A DNA stretch of 64,000 bases from Hymenobacter caeli. GTDB lineage: Bacteria > Bacteroidota > Bacteroidia > Cytophagales > Hymenobacteraceae. Shown in pieces: positions 42,851-50,877 of this stretch. Both the position numbers and the translations under genes were made by a program. The DNA is taken from contig NZ_JABSNP010000006.1 of NCBI RefSeq assembly GCF_013294115.1, forward strand, positions 1 to 64,000. Direction: 5' to 3'. Below the pieces are notes generated by a model. It worked only from the letters and a program-made list of their open reading frames with translations, had not been told where the DNA came from and did not search any database. How positions within the stretch are numbered: position 1 is the stretch's first letter; the number at the start of each line of letters is the position of its first letter.

Positions 42851-43216
42851 ATGAAATTCTGCACCCCCCGCCTGCTGGCCCTGGCGGCCGCCGCCCTGGC
42901 CCTGAACGCTTGCAGCAGCGAGCCCTCCGACTGGCGCCCCGACGAAAAAGTATCGGTGGACATGGTGGCCCCCGGCACCCGGTCCGACGAAGTGTTCCGC
43001 ACCGACTCGGCCGACATGCCCAACGCGGCCAAAAGCGCGGCCATCCCGCGGCCCATCAACTCGTCGGAAAAGCTGGACGAGCGGGCCATGCCCGACGCGA
43101 ACGAAACCACGTCGGCCGACGCCGCGAGCCTGAAGGGCGAAGAAAAGATGAACGACGCCAGCCAGGCCAAAGAAGCGGCCGACGACCGCTCGGCCGGCGG
43201 CAAGCCGAAGCGCTAA
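42851..43216 (+). CDS. Small acidic lipoprotein
   Basis: A 121-residue protein with a lipoprotein signal (ALALNAC, Cys21) and a charged, probably disordered mature part rich in Asp, Glu, Lys, Ala and Ser (KLDERAMPDANETTSADAAS...KEAADDRSAGGKPKR). No family is recognised. The ATG at 42851 follows a typical pyrimidine/A-rich leader. Confidence 0.72.
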   Translation: MKFCTPRLLALAAAALALNACSSEPSDWRPDEKVSVDMVAPGTRSDEVFRTDSADMPNAAKSAAIPRPINSSEKLDERAMPDANETTSADAASLKGEEKMNDASQAKEAADDRSAGGKPKR

Positions 43217-43304
43217 GCCGCGCCGCCCGGTCCTTTTTGCCGCGGCCGCCTGCCCCGCCGGATGGCGCGGGGCAGGCGGCCGCTTTTATTTTGCGCCCTC
43301 GCGG

Positions 43305-44036
43305 ATGTGGATTGCCATTTTTGTATTGCTGGGCACGGTGCTGGCGGCGGGCTGGGCCGCCGGCCGGGTGCCCGCCGCGCTGGGCCAGGCGGCGCTCGTG
43401 CCGCTGCTGGCCTTCAGCGGGGCCTACTTGTTCACGCTCACCGTCACCCACTTGCTGCCCGAAGCCTGGCAGCTGGTGCCGGGCCAGGGGCCCCGGGTGG
43501 GGTACTGGGTGCTGGCGGGCTTTTTTGGGCAGGTGCTGCTGGAGGTCTTCTCGCAGGGCGTGGAGCACGGCCACGTGCACCCGGCCGGGGCCCGCGCCGG
43601 CCGGGTGCCGCTGCTGCTGCTGGCGGCGCTGGCTGTGCACTCGTTTTTGGAGGGTAGCATCTTGGTGCCGGCGGCGGGTGGGGCGATAGGGTCGGCGTAC
43701 TACGCCGTGGTGGCCGGGGTGGCGCTGCACCACATTCCGGCGGCGTTTGCGCTGGCCACGCTGCTGCACCAGCGCCCGGGCCCCGCGCGGGCGGCGTGGC
43801 CCGGGCTACTACTGTTCGCGCTGGCCGGCCCGGCCGGCATCCTGAGCAGCAACTACCTGGTGCTGCACGAACGCCTCGGGGCGGGGGCCTACGCCGCCCT
43901 GCTGGGCCTGGTGGCCGGCAATTTCCTGCACGTTTCCACCACCATCCTCTTCGAAAACAGCCCCGGGCACCGCCTCAACTGGGCCAAGCTGGGGGCCACG
44001 GCCGTGGGGGCCACATTGGCGCTGGCCATTGCCTGA
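43305..44036 (+). CDS. ZIP-family metal transporter
   Basis: A 243-residue inner-membrane protein with about eight helices, of the ZIP family that imports zinc, iron or similar divalent metals. Helix IV has LAVHSFLEGSIL and helix V has VALHHIPAAFALA, giving the His/Glu metal-binding pairs of ZIP proteins (H...EG and HH.P). A His-rich loop EHGHVHP precedes helix IV, as in many ZIPs. The metal specificity is not readable. Confidence 0.9.
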   Translation: MWIAIFVLLGTVLAAGWAAGRVPAALGQAALVPLLAFSGAYLFTLTVTHLLPEAWQLVPGQGPRVGYWVLAGFFGQVLLEVFSQGVEHGHVHPAGARAGRVPLLLLAALAVHSFLEGSILVPAAGGAIGSAYYAVVAGVALHHIPAAFALATLLHQRPGPARAAWPGLLLFALAGPAGILSSNYLVLHERLGAGAYAALLGLVAGNFLHVSTTILFENSPGHRLNWAKLGATAVGATLALAIA

Positions 44037-44137
44037 ATTCAATGAGGAATTAGCAATGAGGAATAAGCAATAAACAGTGAGCAATAAGTGGTCATCGACT
44101 CGGTTGCTAATTCCTCATTGCTCATTGCCAATTGAAA
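44036..44137. terminator. Long A+T-rich inverted repeat between convergent genes
   Basis: AATTCAATGAGGAATTAGCA... on the left is complementary to ...GCTAATTCCTCATTGCTCAT on the right (about 25 bp with gaps), with internal repeats of AATGAGGAAT and GCAATAA. It probably terminates both the ZIP and cbpM transcripts. Confidence 0.6.
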
Positions 44138-44138
44138 T

Positions 44139-44456
44139 TCATCCGTCCAGCAGGGGGCCCCGGCCGTGCAGGAACTGCTCGAGCTGGCGGGCCCGGGCGG
44201 TTTCGTGGGCCAGGGCGGCCTGCAGGCCCAGCAGGCGCTGGCGCATGGCCAGCACCAGGTCGAGGGCTTCGGTGGGCACGCCCAGGCCGTGGTGCAGGCG
44301 GGCCAGGCGGGGCAGCAGCTCGTCGGGCTCGTCGTCGATTTCTACCGCGTCGGGCGCGGGGGCGGGGCGCAACAGCCCGAACGACACAAAGCTGCGCAGC
44401 TCCTCGGCGTTCAGGCCGTAGCGAACGGAGCATTCCTGGAAGGTGAGGACGAACAT
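44139..44456 (-). CDS. cbpM: CbpM-type chaperone modulator
   Basis: A 105-residue MerR-HTH-like protein of the CbpM family, which binds CbpA's J-domain and restrains its activity. Sequence includes CSVRYGLNAEELRSFVSFGLL, LPRLARLHHGLGVPTEALDLVLAMRQRLLGLQAAL. It is 40 bp downstream of the DnaJ-like gene on the same strand, the standard cbpA-cbpM order. The frame is open to 44600, but the ATG at 44456 fits the family. Confidence 0.88.
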   Translation of the reverse strand: MFVLTFQECSVRYGLNAEELRSFVSFGLLRPAPAPDAVEIDDEPDELLPRLARLHHGLGVPTEALDLVLAMRQRLLGLQAALAHETARARQLEQFLHGRGPLLDG

Positions 44457-44496
44457 AAGCGGGAGGGAAAAAACCGAAGTCGAAAGGAAAGAAACG

Positions 44497-45453
44497 CTAC
44501 GCCTGGGGGGCCCGGAGGGCCGCCAGCTGCTGGATAAGCCCTTTTTCCTCGTCGGTGAGGTGCTGGGGCAAGGCCACGGTGAGGCGCAGGTAAAGGTCAC
44601 CGAACTGGCCGGGCTGGTCGTACACGGGGAAGCCCTTGCCGCGCAGCCGCAGGCGGGTGCCGGTTTGGGTTTCGGGCTTGATTTTGATTTTCACCGGGCT
44701 GCCCAGCGTGGCCACGGTCTGCTCGCCGCCGAGCAGGGCGGTGTACAGGTCCACGGGCACGTCCTGGGTGAGGTCGTTGCCGGTGCGGGCGTAGCGCGGG
44801 TCGGGCGCGAGGCGAAATGTGAGGAGCAGCGCCCCGTCGGGCCCGCCGTTGCGGCCGGGCCCGCCCTGGCCGCGCAGGCGAATGGTTTGGCCGTCGGCCA
44901 CGCCCGGCTTCACGGTCAGGCGCAGGTTTTTGCCGTTCACCGTGATGGTGCGGGGGCCCCCGGCGTAGGCGTCTTCGAGGCTCAGCTCCAGCTCGGCCTG
45001 GTAGTCCTGGCCCGCGCCGGGGCGGGTGCCGCGCCCCGCGCCGCCGCCGGTATTGCCAAATATGGAACCGAAGAAATCCGAGAAATCGCCGCCTTCATTG
45101 CCAAACGGGCTGCCACCCCCGCCGCCCTGGGCGTACTGGCTCCAGTCGAACCCGCCGCCCGCGCCCGCCGCCCCGCCGAAGCCGCCGCGCCCGCCGGCTG
45201 CGCCCCGCCCGGCCCCTTGCTGCTCGTAGCGCTGCCAGTCGGCCCCCAGCTGGTCGTATTTCTGGCGCTTTTCGGCGTCGCTCAGCACCTCGTTGGCTTC
45301 GTTGGCTTCCTTGAATTTCTGTTCGGCCCCCGCGTCGTTGGGGTTCACGTCGGGGTGGTACTGCCGGGCCAGCTTGCGGTACGCCTTTTTTATTTGCTCG
45401 GTGGTGGCGGTTTTCTCCACGCCCAGCGTTTTGTAATAGTCCTTGTATTCCAT
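44497..45453 (-). CDS. cbpA: CbpA-type DnaJ co-chaperone
   Basis: A 318-residue J-domain protein that stimulates DnaK and may bind DNA. The J domain is DYYKTLGV...[17 protein letters not shown], with the HPD motif. A Gly-rich linker follows ([20 protein letters not shown]). Two C-terminal beta-barrel substrate-binding domains have [18 protein letters not shown] and [15 protein letters not shown]. There is no CXXCXGXG zinc domain, which separates CbpA from DnaJ. Followed by cbpM, preceded by the DUF3140 gene. Confidence 0.95.
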   Translation of the reverse strand: MEYKDYYKTLGVEKTATTEQIKKAYRKLARQYHPDVNPNDAGAEQKFKEANEANEVLSDAEKRQKYDQLGADWQRYEQQGAGRGAAGGRGGFGGAAGAGGGFDWSQYAQGGGGGSPFGNEGGDFSDFFGSIFGNTGGGAGRGTRPGAGQDYQAELELSLEDAYAGGPRTITVNGKNLRLTVKPGVADGQTIRLRGQGGPGRNGGPDGALLLTFRLAPDPRYARTGNDLTQDVPVDLYTALLGGEQTVATLGSPVKIKIKPETQTGTRLRLRGKGFPVYDQPGQFGDLYLRLTVALPQHLTDEEKGLIQQLAALRAPQA

Positions 45454-45534
45454 TATCGGTGAGCGAATGCGTGAGGGTTGAATGATTGAATGAGGAGATG
45501 GAATAGGGCAGCACTCATTCACTCGTTCGCCCAC

Positions 45535-45873
45535 TCACTTTTTGAGTGGGTCGTGGCCCCAGTTCATCAGCGAGTAGCGCCAGGGGGTGTGGGCCACGTC
45601 GCCGGCCGGGCGCTGGGCCGCGTGGCGGCTGATGTAGGAATGCACTTTGTGCAGGTGGGCTACGTCGTCGGCCGTGAGGGCGGCCTGCTTTTTATGCAAA
45701 ATCTCGACGATGCGGGCGCCCGAGTGGTGGCCGATGCTCTCGCCGTCGCCGCTGGCCTGGCCCACGCTTTTCGACTCGTCGGTTTGCAGCCACTTTTCCA
45801 GCACCGCCGCCGTCATGTTGACTTGTTGCCGGAAGGCGCGGTAGAGTTCGTCGTCGGATATTTTAGCGGCCAT
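45535..45873 (-). CDS. DUF3140 protein
   Basis: A 112-residue soluble protein with clear DUF3140 hallmarks: VNMTAAVLEKWLQTDESKSVGQ, DGESIGHHSGARIVEILHKK, HKVHSYISRHAAQRPAGDV and WRYSLMNWGHDP. Family function is unknown. It is upstream of cbpA with 81 bp between, and may share regulation with the chaperone genes. Confidence 0.92.
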   Translation of the reverse strand: MAAKISDDELYRAFRQQVNMTAAVLEKWLQTDESKSVGQASGDGESIGHHSGARIVEILHKKQAALTADDVAHLHKVHSYISRHAAQRPAGDVAHTPWRYSLMNWGHDPLKK

Positions 45874-46090
45874 GGTAGAAAGGAAGCAAGCACGGAGCCG
45901 TCGGGAAGCTCGGCAATGGTTAAACGTAAGCAGGCCGGCCCGCGTTTCCGCGCCCCGGCCCGGGCAGTTGGCCCCGGTTTTGCAAAGAAGGCGGAAGGGT
46001 TTGAAAAGAACGTAATATCTTCGCCCAGTCCGCGTTCAGGTTACGTAAATAAAACTTTTTTAAGTACAATTAATTTCCAATTCTACCATT

Positions 46091-46618
46091 ATGGTCCGCT
46101 CGCTTCGTTTTGTAATTTTAGGGGCCCTGCTGCTCGGGGCCGCCGGGGCCCAGGCCCAAACCAAGCTGGCCCCGCGCCGCACGGTGCTGCCGCTGCGGGC
46201 CCGCGCCGCCGCCGCTGCGGGCACCGCCGCCACCCCCGCCGCGGGCGTGAAGGACGGCCTGGCCATGACGAACGGCCGCGTCGTGCTCACCGAGCAAGGC
46301 CTGGCCAACCCCCTCACGGCCGACAAAAAGCTGCTCAGCGGCTATACCGTCAGCCCCACGGGCCTCGTGACGTCGCCCACCGGCACCACCACCCAGATGG
46401 CCGACGGCGACGTGGCCTCGCTCACGGGCCGCGTCACGGCCAAGCGCACGCTGGCCGCGCAAGACAGCCTGCTGAAAGTGCAGCAGTACGACCTGAAGTA
46501 CCCGGGCAAGCGCGAAAAGCTGGAGAAAGAGCGCAAAGAGAAAGAAAAAGAGCAGGCCAAGAAAGACGCAGAAGCTGAAAAAGCCAAGGCCAAGCTCGAC
46601 AAGCAAAAGAAGGGTTAA
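46091..46618 (+). CDS. Exported DUF6799-like protein with charged helical tail
   Basis: A 175-residue protein: signal peptide ending GAAGAQA, an Ala-rich stretch, then a DUF6799-like segment (KDGLAMTNGRVVLTEQGLANPLTADKKLLSGYTVSPTGLVTSPTG...MADGDVASLTGRV), and a final ~55-residue Lys/Glu single helix (KREKLEKERKEKEKEQAKKD...). Probably periplasmic or outer-membrane associated; function unknown. Confidence 0.75.
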   Translation: MVRSLRFVILGALLLGAAGAQAQTKLAPRRTVLPLRARAAAAAGTAATPAAGVKDGLAMTNGRVVLTEQGLANPLTADKKLLSGYTVSPTGLVTSPTGTTTQMADGDVASLTGRVTAKRTLAAQDSLLKVQQYDLKYPGKREKLEKERKEKEKEQAKKDAEAEKAKAKLDKQKKG

Positions 46619-46692
46619 TCCCCTCACCCTGGCGCGGGTGCCCACGGGGCCGTTCGGTACGCACCGGGCGGCCCCGTGGCTTGACGGGCCGA

Positions 46693-46890
46693 TTAGGCCC
46701 GGGCCGAGTACCAGGCCAGCACCGCGAGGCCGACCGCGTCGTCGTCGGCCTCCACCACCTCGTCGAGCACGGTCTGGACTTCTTCTTCCGACCAGTCCTG
46801 GGCCTCGGCGGCCCGCACCCAGTGGTCGAGGGCGGCGAAGCGGCCCAGGCCGGGCGGGCAGGTCCAGGTTACTTTCTTGCGGATGTTCAT
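46693..46890 (-). CDS. Small acidic protein (unknown)
   Basis: A 65-residue acidic protein: MNIRKKVTWTCPPGLGRFAA, then HWVRAAEAQDWSEEEVQTVLDEVVEADDDAVGLAVLAWYSARA. It is too short for the usual families, but its ATG is exactly 4 nt after a perfect TATGTTTG promoter box, which argues strongly for a real gene. Mostly helical; function unknown. Confidence 0.7.
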   Translation of the reverse strand: MNIRKKVTWTCPPGLGRFAALDHWVRAAEAQDWSEEEVQTVLDEVVEADDDAVGLAVLAWYSARA

Positions 46891-46894
46891 GGGG

Positions 46895-46902
46895 CAAACA
46901 TA
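46895..46902 (-). promoter_or_regulatory. -7 box (TATGTTTG) of the 65-residue protein gene
   Basis: A perfect TAnnTTTG on the minus strand, 4 nt (CCCC) before ATG 46890. It lies directly at the rlpA stop. Confidence 0.6.
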
Positions 46903-46903
46903 G

Positions 46904-47341
46904 CTAGCGGCGGGCGGCCCGGGGGGCCGCCCCGATGACTTCGAGGCGCACCGGCACCACGCCGGCCCGCTTCAAATCGAGCTGGTTGGCGGCCTTGCCC
47001 GACACGTCCACGATGCGCCCGGCCACGTGGGGGCCCCGGTCGTTCACGGTCACCTTCACCGAGCGGCCGTTGCGCACGTTCGTCACCCGGATGCGGGTGC
47101 CGAAGGGCAGGGTGTTGTGGGCGGCCGTCATCTTGCCCGGCCGGTAAATGGCCCCGCTGGCCGTGGGCCGCCCGTTGAATTTGTCGGCGTAGTACGAGCC
47201 CTGGCCCGTCTGCGTGAAGCCCACCCGGCTGCTGCCGCAGCCCCCGGCCAGCAGCCCCGCCGCCAACAAAACGCCGGCCAGGGCCGCCCGACGGGACCAT
47301 TTTGCGCCGTACAAAATTTGGCTGTTTAAAATATTCTTCAT
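46904..47341 (-). CDS. rlpA: RlpA-family double-psi beta-barrel lipoprotein
   Basis: A 145-residue protein with a lipoprotein signal (LLAAGLLAGGC) and one RlpA double-psi beta-barrel: QTGQGSYYADKFNGRPTASGAIYRPGKMTAAHNTLPFGTRIRVTNVRNGRSVKVTVNDRGPHV with the catalytic-type Asp in NDRGP and His in AAHNTLP. RlpA enzymes cleave naked glycan strands in the cell wall. No SPOR domain is present, which is usual in small Bacteroidota members. Start at MKNILNSQI (47341) gives the signal. Confidence 0.9.
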   Translation of the reverse strand: MKNILNSQILYGAKWSRRAALAGVLLAAGLLAGGCGSSRVGFTQTGQGSYYADKFNGRPTASGAIYRPGKMTAAHNTLPFGTRIRVTNVRNGRSVKVTVNDRGPHVAGRIVDVSGKAANQLDLKRAGVVPVRLEVIGAAPRAARR

Positions 47342-47411
47342 CTTCTGTTCAGGTCTGCCGCCCACCTTTCGGGACATTTCAATTTTTTATTACCCCTTTT
47401 TCAACATTCCC

Positions 47412-47624
47412 ATGAAAACCACCCTGAAACTCGTTGCCGCCCTTGCCCTCACCGCTTCGTTCTTCAGCGCTTCGGCCCAAGGCGACGACAAAATGGCCAA
47501 GAAAGACGCCAAGATGACGAAGAAAAGCGAGAAGGCGATGGCCAAAAAAGACGGCAAGATGATGAAGAAAGACAAAATGAAGGACGGCGGCACCATGACG
47601 CCCGCCGCTGCGCCCAAAATGTAG
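47412..47624 (+). CDS. Small exported Lys/Met-rich repeat protein
   Basis: A 70-residue protein: signal peptide (MKTTLKLVAALALTASFFSASAQG) then imperfect repeats of the MxKKDx type (KMAKKDAKMTKKSEKAMAKKDGKMMKKDK), ending TMTPAAAPKM. Such pentapeptide-like, basic, Met-rich secreted proteins are common in this group; metal or nucleic-acid binding has been suggested for similar sequences but cannot be judged here. Followed by a strong terminator. Confidence 0.75.
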   Translation: MKTTLKLVAALALTASFFSASAQGDDKMAKKDAKMTKKSEKAMAKKDGKMMKKDKMKDGGTMTPAAAPKM

Positions 47625-47650
47625 TTGCCTGGCCCGCCCGGGCCCCACGG

Positions 47651-47699
47651 AAAGCCGCCCGGCAGCAGTGCGTTTCGCAGTGCCGCCGGGCGGCTTTTT
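47651..47699 (+). terminator. Terminator
   Basis: AAAGCCGCCCGGC pairs with GCCGGGCGGCTTTTTT around an internal hairpin (CAGTGCGTTTCGCAGTG), followed by T6. Confidence 0.85.
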
Positions 47700-47713
47700 T
47701 ATTACCGGCCCGC

Positions 47714-48568
47714 TTACCGTCCGGCGGGCTTGGCCGCCGGGGCCGCGGGCACCCGCAGGGCTAGCAGCGCGGCGTAGCTGCCCTGGAACACGTTAAAATC
47801 GACTGCGCCGCGGATGCCGGGCACGTAGGCCTCGTCGGAATGCTGCCAGATAATCCACTTGCTGGCCGGCAGAGCGGGGCGGTCCACCTCGTAGTGGGCC
47901 AGCCACAGGGGGTAGCCGTCGAAGTGCCCGGCCAGGTGGCGGCGGTAGAAGCCGTGGTTGGAGTAGAGGATGGGCGTCACGCCGTAGTGGGCCTCCACCA
48001 GGCGCAGCCAGGTGGCCACCTCGCGGCGCATCACGGCCACGTCGTGGAACTGGGCGGCCTCCACGTCGAGCACCGGGGGCAGGTCGCCGGGGGCCAGCGG
48101 CACGGTTTGGATGAACAAGCGGGCCTGCTCTTCGCCGCTGCGGTCGGGCCGGAAGTAATGGTAAGCCCCCCGGCAAATGCCCGCCGCCCGTGCCGCCCGC
48201 CAGTTGTGGGCAAAGCGCGGGTCGCGCAGGCTCGCGCCCTCGCTGGCCTTGATGAAGGCGAAGCGCACCGCGTGGCGGGCCACCTCGGGCCAGTCGATGC
48301 GGCCCTGGTAGGCCGACACGTCGATGCCGTGCACCGAGAAGCCGGCCAGCAGCGGCGTGCGCTCGCGGCCCGTGAGGCCCCCGCGCGTGAGCGTGGCCCA
48401 GGCCCGGCGGGCGTAGCGGTTGAGCTGCCCGGTGTGGCGGGCGTAGAACACGCCGGCCCCCAGCAGGCCCACCAGCAAGGCCCCGGCCAGCCAACGCGCC
48501 GCCGGGCCCCGCCCCGGGGGGCGCGGCGCGGCAACGGGCGCAGGGGGCGTGGGGCGGAGGCGGGGCAT
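47714..48568 (-). CDS. Membrane-anchored GH25 lysozyme
   Basis: A 284-residue muramidase. A Pro-rich cytosolic start and one transmembrane anchor (WLAGALLVGLLGAGVFYA) precede the GH25 barrel: VHGIDVSAYQGRIDWPEV (first catalytic Asp), FAFIKASEGASLRDPRF, GAYHYFRPD, LPPVLDVEA (Asp/Glu pair), PILYSNHGFY, LWLAHYEVDRP, WIIWQHSDEAYVPGI, VDFNVFQG. It would cut peptidoglycan from the periplasmic side. Stand-alone bacterial copies serve cell-wall turnover or attack on other cells; no immunity gene is adjacent. Confidence 0.93.
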   Translation of the reverse strand: MPRLRPTPPAPVAAPRPPGRGPAARWLAGALLVGLLGAGVFYARHTGQLNRYARRAWATLTRGGLTGRERTPLLAGFSVHGIDVSAYQGRIDWPEVARHAVRFAFIKASEGASLRDPRFAHNWRAARAAGICRGAYHYFRPDRSGEEQARLFIQTVPLAPGDLPPVLDVEAAQFHDVAVMRREVATWLRLVEAHYGVTPILYSNHGFYRRHLAGHFDGYPLWLAHYEVDRPALPASKWIIWQHSDEAYVPGIRGAVDFNVFQGSYAALLALRVPAAPAAKPAGR

Positions 48569-48678
48569 GAAACGCGGGCTTGGCCAAAAATAACGCCGGC
48601 CCGGGCGGGCCGCGTACTTCGGCAACCCGGTTTGTGCCAACTTTGTCCCCCCGTACCCACTTTTCTTACCCCGCCGCC

Positions 48679-48948
48679 GTGCCCCTTCCTGCCGACGCCC
48701 GCGACGAAGCGGGCTACCTCATCCGCGAGCTGCACGGCGTCACGCTGGCCGCCATCCTCGACTATTTGCTGGCGGCCTACGGCTGGCCGGGCCTCGATGA
48801 GCGCTTGAAAATCAACTGTTTCGCCATTAATCCCAGCATTAAGTCGAGCCTAATTTTTCTGCGCCGCACGCCCTGGGCCCGCACCAAAGTGGAAGACCTG
48901 TACGTCCGGGCCCGCACGGCCGACGTGCTGGGCCGCCCCCGGCCGTAA
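48679..48948 (+). CDS. VF530-type (DUF2132) DNA-binding protein
   Basis: An 89-residue small protein of the VF530 family, whose Vibrio fischeri member has a DNA-binding fold. The signature [59 protein letters not shown] is nearly textbook. The start is set at GTG 48679, since earlier ATG 48580 adds unlike residues. It is followed 35 bp later by a small membrane protein on the same strand. Confidence 0.9.
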   Translation: MPLPADARDEAGYLIRELHGVTLAAILDYLLAAYGWPGLDERLKINCFAINPSIKSSLIFLRRTPWARTKVEDLYVRARTADVLGRPRP

Positions 48949-48983
48949 TTTTCCGTCACCTTTTCTTCACCCAACAAACCGGT

Positions 48984-49304
48984 ATGGCCGACGTGCCCAA
49001 AAAAACCGCCCCCGCCGCGTGGCTGGTCGGCCTGCTCGGGTTCGTGGCTTTTGAAGTCGTCGCTTACTACGGCTTGCGCTGGCTGGTGGCGGGCCTGGGC
49101 GAAAGCAACCAGCGCCAGGCCGACAACACCATCGTGCGCAACTGGGTGAAGGCCATGGCCTTCGCGGTGCTGCACCTGGCCCTGGCCATCGGGGCCCTGC
49201 TGGGGCTCAGCAACCGCCTGCCGCGCCGCTACCGGGGGCAGGTGCTGGGCTGGTTCTACGTTGCCCTGCTGATGAGCTTCGTGCTGCTGGTGCCGTTGTT
49301 CTGA
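48984..49304 (+). CDS. Small membrane protein
   Basis: A 106-residue protein with three predicted transmembrane helices (AAWLVGLLGFVAFEVVAYYG, AMAFAVLHLALAIGALLGLS, VLGWFYVALLMSFVLLVPLF). No family is recognised. It is 35 bp downstream of the VF530 gene and may be co-transcribed. Confidence 0.65.
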   Translation: MADVPKKTAPAAWLVGLLGFVAFEVVAYYGLRWLVAGLGESNQRQADNTIVRNWVKAMAFAVLHLALAIGALLGLSNRLPRRYRGQVLGWFYVALLMSFVLLVPLF

Positions 49305-49318
49305 ACCCGGCCGGGCAA

Positions 49319-49353
49319 AAAAATTCCTGGCGGCCCACCGGACCGCCAGGATT
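49319..49353. terminator. Bidirectional terminator
   Basis: AAATTCCTGGCGGCCC and ACCGCCAGGATTTA form a 13-bp stem with A/T runs outside, between convergent genes. Confidence 0.75.
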
Positions 49354-49372
49354 TAAAAGCCGGGGCGCCGCG

Positions 49373-50107
49373 CTAGCGCCGCCGGCCGAAAATGCGCAGC
49401 AAAAACAGGAACAGGTTGATGAAGTCCAGGTACAGGGTGAGGGCCCCCAGCGTGGCGGCCCCGTGGTCGGCATCCTCGCCCTCCGTCAAGCCGATGAAGG
49501 CGTACTGCTTGATTTTCTGTGTATCATAAGCCGTCAGGGCCACGAACAGCAATACGCCCACGAACGACACGATGATGGACAGCGTGGAGTTGGCCCAGAA
49601 CATGTTGACCACCGAAGCCACGATGAGTCCAATCAGGCCCATGAACAGCAGGTTGCCCCACTTCGAGAGGTCGGCGTTGGTAAGCAGGCCGTAGGCGCTC
49701 ATCACTCCGAAGGTGGCCCCGGCAATGAAGAAGGTGGAGGCGACGGAAGCCGTGGTGTACACCATGAACACGAAGCTGATGGTGAGTCCGTTCAACACGG
49801 AATAGCCCACGAACGCGGCCGTTACCTGCGCCGGCGTCCAGCGCAGGGCCCGCGCCGACAGGAAACCCACGATGACCAGTTCCAGCAGCAGCAGTCCCAA
49901 GAACACCAAGCGGTTGCCAAACACGAGCTGCTGCAAGGCAGCCGACGACGAGGCGAACAGCGCCACGCCCCCGGTGATGCCCAGGGCGGCGGCCATCCAC
50001 CCGTACACCCGCGTCATGAAATGGGACTGGATACGGGCCGCTTCTTCGGCCGAAAGCTGAACGGTGCGGGGCCCTAGTGGGGCCGGCGAATTTTGAGAAT
50101 TTTCCAT
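49373..50107 (-). CDS. Bax inhibitor-1/YccA family membrane protein
   Basis: A 244-residue protein with seven predicted helices of the BI-1/YccA family. Typical stretches are FMTRVYGWMAAALGITGGVALF, GLTISFVFMVYTTASVASTFFIAGATFGVMSAYG and FVALTAYDTQKIKQYAFIGL with the di-aspartyl region nearby (TLYLDFINLFLFLLRIFG). Family members are calcium-leak channels or protease modulators. The ATG at 50107 is preferred over the long upstream extension. Confidence 0.93.
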   Translation of the reverse strand: MENSQNSPAPLGPRTVQLSAEEAARIQSHFMTRVYGWMAAALGITGGVALFASSSAALQQLVFGNRLVFLGLLLLELVIVGFLSARALRWTPAQVTAAFVGYSVLNGLTISFVFMVYTTASVASTFFIAGATFGVMSAYGLLTNADLSKWGNLLFMGLIGLIVASVVNMFWANSTLSIIVSFVGVLLFVALTAYDTQKIKQYAFIGLTEGEDADHGAATLGALTLYLDFINLFLFLLRIFGRRR

Positions 50108-50305
50108 GGTTACAACGGGAAAGGGCCGGAAGGCCGGAATGACAAGCAAGCTACCACCGCCGGGCCTCTCAGGTTGTAGCCGTTCAGAAAAAACCACCGC
50201 TGGTGGGCGGTGGGCAAGCATTCGGAGGGAAGAAAGGTGGCCGGTCGGTCCCGGCCCTATCATCGGACGGCGGTGCCGGTCGGTCCCGGCGGTATAAAAG
50301 GACGA

Positions 50306-50692
50306 TTACTCGCCGTGGCGGATGTTCAGCTCGCGGGGCTCGTCGTTGAGGCGGTTGTAAGGGATGCGCACGCGCAGCTCGGAGCCGTGCTGCACGGCGT
50401 CGATGCGGGCCACGTCGAGGTTGGCGGGCAGGTCGAGCACGCGCACAAACAGCGGGGCCGACAGCTCGTCGTCGGGCTGGTGGCGGTAGGCGCCGTACAC
50501 GGTCAGGCGCTGGTTGTGCAGGGCCACGTGGAAGGTTTCGGGCGAGGCCGAGGGCAGGGCCACGCGCAGGATAACGCCTTTCTCGCGCTTGTCGAGGCGC
50601 ACCTGGGGCTGGGCCACGCCCCCACCGATGGTGTTGAGCAGGTCGAGCTGGGGGGCGAAATCGCGGATGGTTTTCGAGCTGATAAGTTTCAT
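50306..50692 (-). CDS. Hsp20/alpha-crystallin-like protein
   Basis: A 128-residue small heat-shock-like protein. The central region (PQVRLDKREKGVILRVALPSASPETFHVALHNQRLTVYGAY...LFVRVLDLPANLDVARIDAVQHGSELRVRIPYN) follows the alpha-crystallin pattern 'ed..y.l...lPG......v.v....L.i.g...f.r.f.LP..vd...i.A....G.L.i..P'. The C-terminal IxI anchor appears as RELNIRH, weakly. It probably holds unfolded proteins in the cytoplasm. Confidence 0.85.
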   Translation of the reverse strand: MKLISSKTIRDFAPQLDLLNTIGGGVAQPQVRLDKREKGVILRVALPSASPETFHVALHNQRLTVYGAYRHQPDDELSAPLFVRVLDLPANLDVARIDAVQHGSELRVRIPYNRLNDEPRELNIRHGE

Positions 50693-50877
50693 AGCGGGGA
50701 GCCGGTTACAGGGTCGGCCACGCACCAGTATTATCAAAGCCCGTACCATATCCGCGGGGGCCCGGGCGGCCGCCGATTTCAGCCAATCTGGCTGGCTATT
50801 ATTTTTGCTAATGCAGCCATTCGGCCAATCTGGCTAGTAATTGGCCATCCACTCGCGCCATGGCAGCCTGCCCCGCC

